NCBI GenBank assembly: GCA_024763185.1
Contig: JANTFY010000080.1
Span: 1-9,051 of the forward strand
DNA length: 9,051 nucleotides
Direction: 5' to 3'
From: Gammaproteobacteria bacterium
GTDB lineage: Bacteria; Pseudomonadota; Gammaproteobacteria; GCA-001735895
The notes beneath the pieces are model-generated. The model did no database searches. It had not been told where the DNA came from and was given only the letters and a program-made list of their open reading frames with translations. The position numbers and the translations under genes were made by a program. Below, in pieces: positions 6,945 through 9,051 of the stretch (position 1 is the stretch's first letter; the number at the start of each line of letters is the position of its first letter).

Positions 6945-6991
6945 ACCCCCGTTTACATGTTCTCAATATCAACTATTATTAAGTCACAATC

Positions 6992-6995
6992 AGGA
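6992..6995 (+). promoter_or_regulatory. Ribosome binding site that decides the mltB start
   Basis: AGGA lies six bases before the ATG at 7002. The in-frame upstream ATG at 6957 has no such site, so 7002 is chosen as the start. It also gives a clean signal peptide. Confidence 0.7.
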
Positions 6996-7001
6996 CGAAA
7001 A

Positions 7002-7985
7002 ATGATCAAAACACTTATTATACTTTTTTGCTTCATCCCGATGGCCGTGCAGGCGGTAAAACTCGAGAGTGGGGATTACCGTTATCGCGAGGATGTGGAA
7101 GCATTTATTACTTCGGTTGCCGCAAAAAGTGATTACAGCGAGCAGGAGCTGCTGGACCTGTTCGCACAGGTCAAAAACCAACGCCATTTATTTGAGCTGA
7201 TGGATAAACCGGCAGAAAAACTGCATTGGCATCAATACCGTAAAATTTTCATCACCGACAAACGTGTACAGAAGGGTATCGATTTCTGGAATGAACACCA
7301 GGATCTTCTGAAACAGGTGGAACAGAAATACCAGGTACCGGCTGAAATCATCGTCGCTATCGTCGGCGTGGAAACTTTCTACGGTACCTATCGGGGAAAA
7401 TCCCCGGTATTCGATACACTGGTTACCTTTGCCTTTGATTATCCCAAGCGGGCCAAGTTTTTTACCCGCGAACTGGAACAGTTCCTGATCCTGGCCAAGG
7501 AACATAATCTCCCGGTACGCGAGGTTAAGGGTTCGTATGCCGGCGCCATGGGTATGCCCCAGTTCATCTCTTCCAGTTATAGAAATTACGCGGTGGATTT
7601 TGATGGTGACGGGCAAGCCAATCTTTTCGACAGCTTGCCCGATATACTGGGGAGCGTGGCCAATTATTTCAAACGTCATGGCTGGAAGGCAGGGGAGCCG
7701 GTCACCTTTCCACTGAGTATCGGAAACAAGCAAAAGCTGGAACAGTTAAAACCGGGTGTGAAGCCGAACTATACTTGGCAGCAGTTGAAAACAGTAGGTT
7801 TAAAAACCACGGCCAATCTGGCGGATGATAAACCGGTTGCCCTGCTCAGGCTGCAACAGAAAAATGCAGCCGAATACTGGGCGGGATTACAAAACTTTTA
7901 TGTCATTACCCGCTATAACCACAGCGAGCTTTATGCCATGGCGGTATACCAGTTGAGTGAAAAATTGAAAGAAGGTATCAGTTAG
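7002..7985 (+). CDS. mltB: Lytic murein transglycosylase B
   Basis: It cuts glycan strands between N-acetylmuramic acid and N-acetylglucosamine, leaving 1,6-anhydro ends, in the periplasm. The 327-residue product has an 18-residue signal peptide ending VQA, then the MltB/Slt35 fold: VGVETFYGTYRG with catalytic Glu124, GAMGMPQF (181-188), and an EF-hand-like calcium loop DFDGDGQANLFD (199-210), the same as in E. coli Slt35. The C-terminal NFYVITRYNHSELYA (298-312) is also typical. No lipobox cysteine is present at the end of the signal peptide, so unlike E. coli MltB (a lipoprotein) this copy is probably soluble in the periplasm. It lies between rodA and rlpA, with 3 bases to rlpA, in the same operon. 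Confidence 0.95.
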   Translation: MIKTLIILFCFIPMAVQAVKLESGDYRYREDVEAFITSVAAKSDYSEQELLDLFAQVKNQRHLFELMDKPAEKLHWHQYRKIFITDKRVQKGIDFWNEHQDLLKQVEQKYQVPAEIIVAIVGVETFYGTYRGKSPVFDTLVTFAFDYPKRAKFFTRELEQFLILAKEHNLPVREVKGSYAGAMGMPQFISSSYRNYAVDFDGDGQANLFDSLPDILGSVANYFKRHGWKAGEPVTFPLSIGNKQKLEQLKPGVKPNYTWQQLKTVGLKTTANLADDKPVALLRLQQKNAAEYWAGLQNFYVITRYNHSELYAMAVYQLSEKLKEGIS

Positions 7986-7988
7986 GTC

Positions 7989-8756
7989 ATGTACTGGATA
8001 CTGCTCAGCCTGGCGATTTTCACCCTGACGTCTTGTACGTTTGGGGTGCCGATGGGGGGTAAGAGTACCCCGGGACCAAGCAGCGCCAAATCGAAATACG
8101 GTAATCCGCCGTCCTACGTGGTGTTCGGTAAACGTTATTACGTGATGGATTCGGCGGCCGGTTACGTGGAGAGAGGTATCGCCTCCTGGTATGGTCCGAA
8201 TTTTCATGGCAAACGTACCTCCAGTGGTGAAACCTATAATATGCATGCGATGACGGCTGCGCATAAAACACTGCCGTTACCGACGCGGGTGCGGGTAAAA
8301 AATCTATCCAACGGCAAAACCGTCACTGTTAAGGTCAACGACCGCGGACCTTTCAAGGACAACCGTGTGATTGACCTGTCTTATGCCGCGGCTAAAAAGC
8401 TTGGCGTGGTCGGTCCGGGTACCGCACAAGTTGAGGTGAGCGCACTGGTTTCAGGTGCCGCCAAGGATCGTCCTAAGGTCCGCGTCTTGCCGTTACATTC
8501 CTCGGCTTCGGACAAGGATGACGTATTCATTCAGCTGGGATCGTTCGGCAGCGAACGGAATGCGAGAAATCTGCTTAACGATCTCAATGCCAAAAAAGAA
8601 AAGCCTATCCTGATTTCGCGGGCGGATACCGACAACGGTGTCTATTACCGTGTCCGACTCGGGCCGTTACTGGGTTTGCCGGAAGCCGATTCTGTGCATA
8701 AGCGCCTCATGCGGGAAGGTTATACCGATGCGCACATTGTATTTGGGGACCAATAA
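7989..8756 (+). CDS. rlpA: RlpA, septal lytic transglycosylase lipoprotein with SPOR domain
   Basis: RlpA cleaves glycan strands lacking stem peptides and binds denuded septal glycan. The 255-residue protein has a lipoprotein signal with lipobox LTSC (Cys16), a low-complexity linker, a double-psi beta-barrel domain from about 58 to 153 (GIASWYGPNFHGKRTSSGET, NDRGPF at 117-122) and a C-terminal SPOR domain (about 178-253, starting DVFIQLGSFGSERNA). Glu81, His92 and Asp118 have the same spacing as the catalytic-site residues described in Pseudomonas aeruginosa RlpA (E120, H131, D157), which suggests an active enzyme rather than the inactive form proposed for E. coli. Residues after the lipid cysteine are Thr-Phe, consistent with outer-membrane sorting. 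It starts 3 bases after mltB, so the two are very likely co-translated. Confidence 0.95.
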   Translation: MYWILLSLAIFTLTSCTFGVPMGGKSTPGPSSAKSKYGNPPSYVVFGKRYYVMDSAAGYVERGIASWYGPNFHGKRTSSGETYNMHAMTAAHKTLPLPTRVRVKNLSNGKTVTVKVNDRGPFKDNRVIDLSYAAAKKLGVVGPGTAQVEVSALVSGAAKDRPKVRVLPLHSSASDKDDVFIQLGSFGSERNARNLLNDLNAKKEKPILISRADTDNGVYYRVRLGPLLGLPEADSVHKRLMREGYTDAHIVFGDQ

Positions 8757-8802
8757 TTTCATCTAGGGTGCATCAACTGCCATCTCTCATGGTCCTGACT
8801 TG

Positions 8803-8865
8803 TTGACTGCCATCAATGGCCCTCCGATTAATATTAGTGTTAAGCGGTCCCGGCTAAGGTACAAT
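8803..8865 (+). promoter_or_regulatory. Possible dacA promoter region
   Basis: The 150 bases between rlpA and dacA contain two weak options: TTGACT (8803-8808) with ATTAAT 18 bases on (8827-8832), and a good TACAAT -10 (8860-8865) with no recognisable -35. No terminator is visible after rlpA, so readthrough from the operon is also likely. Confidence 0.2.
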
Positions 8866-8906
8866 TCCACGTATTTTTTTAAAGCTTTTTCATTTTGTTT
8901 ACACCT

Positions 8907-9051
8907 ATGATCATTTTTCGATTTTTACTCGCTGCAGTATTTCTTGTATTTAGTAGTTCACTGTTTGCCATCTCCAAACCCATCCCCAAGGCCCCCGAGT
9001 TCGATGCGGACAGCTATATCCTGATGGATTTCAACAGCGGGAAAATTCTGG
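8907..9051 (+). CDS. dacA: D-alanyl-D-alanine carboxypeptidase (PBP5/6 family), N-terminal part
   Basis: Forty-eight codons are open to the right edge. The product starts with a signal peptide (MIIFRFLLAAVFLVFSSSLFA) followed by mature sequence containing SYILMDFNSGKIL, which is the conserved first strand of PBP5-type carboxypeptidases ahead of the SxxK active site. The enzyme removes the terminal D-alanine from pentapeptides in the periplasm and would be tethered to the inner membrane by a C-terminal helix not seen here. The catalytic motifs lie beyond the window, so the call rests on this short segment and on gene order, since dacA normally follows rlpA in Gammaproteobacteria. No clear ribosome site is visible before the ATG; the leader is T-rich. 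Confidence 0.88.
   Translation, partial: MIIFRFLLAAVFLVFSSSLFAISKPIPKAPEFDADSYILMDFNSGKIL

Noticed and set aside
6957..7001. Longer MltB start at 6957
   Set aside because: It would place 15 polar residues ahead of a normal signal peptide, and only the 7002 start has a ribosome site.

Overview
The window is ordinary chromosomal DNA from a gammaproteobacterium. All seven genes belong to recognisable housekeeping families, with uniform composition and codon use and no sign of phage, insertion sequence, CRISPR or RNA gene. Two things point to the group: the cell-wall order mrdA-mrdB-mltB-rlpA-dacA, which is typical of Gammaproteobacteria, and pyrophosphate-linked energy genes (PPi-type phosphofructokinase and a proton-pumping pyrophosphatase), which are common in sulfur-oxidising autotrophs and methanotrophs of this class. 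The exact genus cannot be read from the sequence.

Left part (1-3678), pyrophosphate and adenylate metabolism. The 5' end of a PPi-dependent 6-phosphofructokinase gene (pfp) runs leftward off the window. A 534-base divergent intergenic region separates it from adk (adenylate kinase), which is followed by a clear hairpin/T-run terminator and then hppA, a K+-independent membrane H+-pyrophosphatase, closed by a second strong terminator. The divergent region holds a candidate pfp promoter, a long possible pfp leader with a cluster of hairpins, and a short tandem repeat near the pfp ribosome binding site.

Middle (3679-3955). This is a non-coding stretch with a decayed tandem repeat of about 26 bp period directly after the hppA terminator, then an AT-rich tract and a plausible promoter for the next operon.

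Right part (3956-9051), cell elongation and peptidoglycan remodelling. mrdA (PBP2 transpeptidase) overlaps mrdB/rodA (SEDS glycosyltransferase) by 8 bases. Next come mltB (lytic transglycosylase), rlpA (lipoprotein lytic transglycosylase with SPOR domain) 3 bases later, and, after a 150-base gap, the start of dacA (D,D-carboxypeptidase). RodA and PBP2 polymerise and crosslink glycan in the elongasome, MltB and RlpA cut glycan strands, and DacA trims pentapeptides.

I found no convincing undescribed system. The points most worth a second look are the PPi-metabolism gene neighbourhood, the structured pfp-adk intergenic region, the 26-bp repeat after hppA, and a substitution at a proposed zinc ligand in PBP2.
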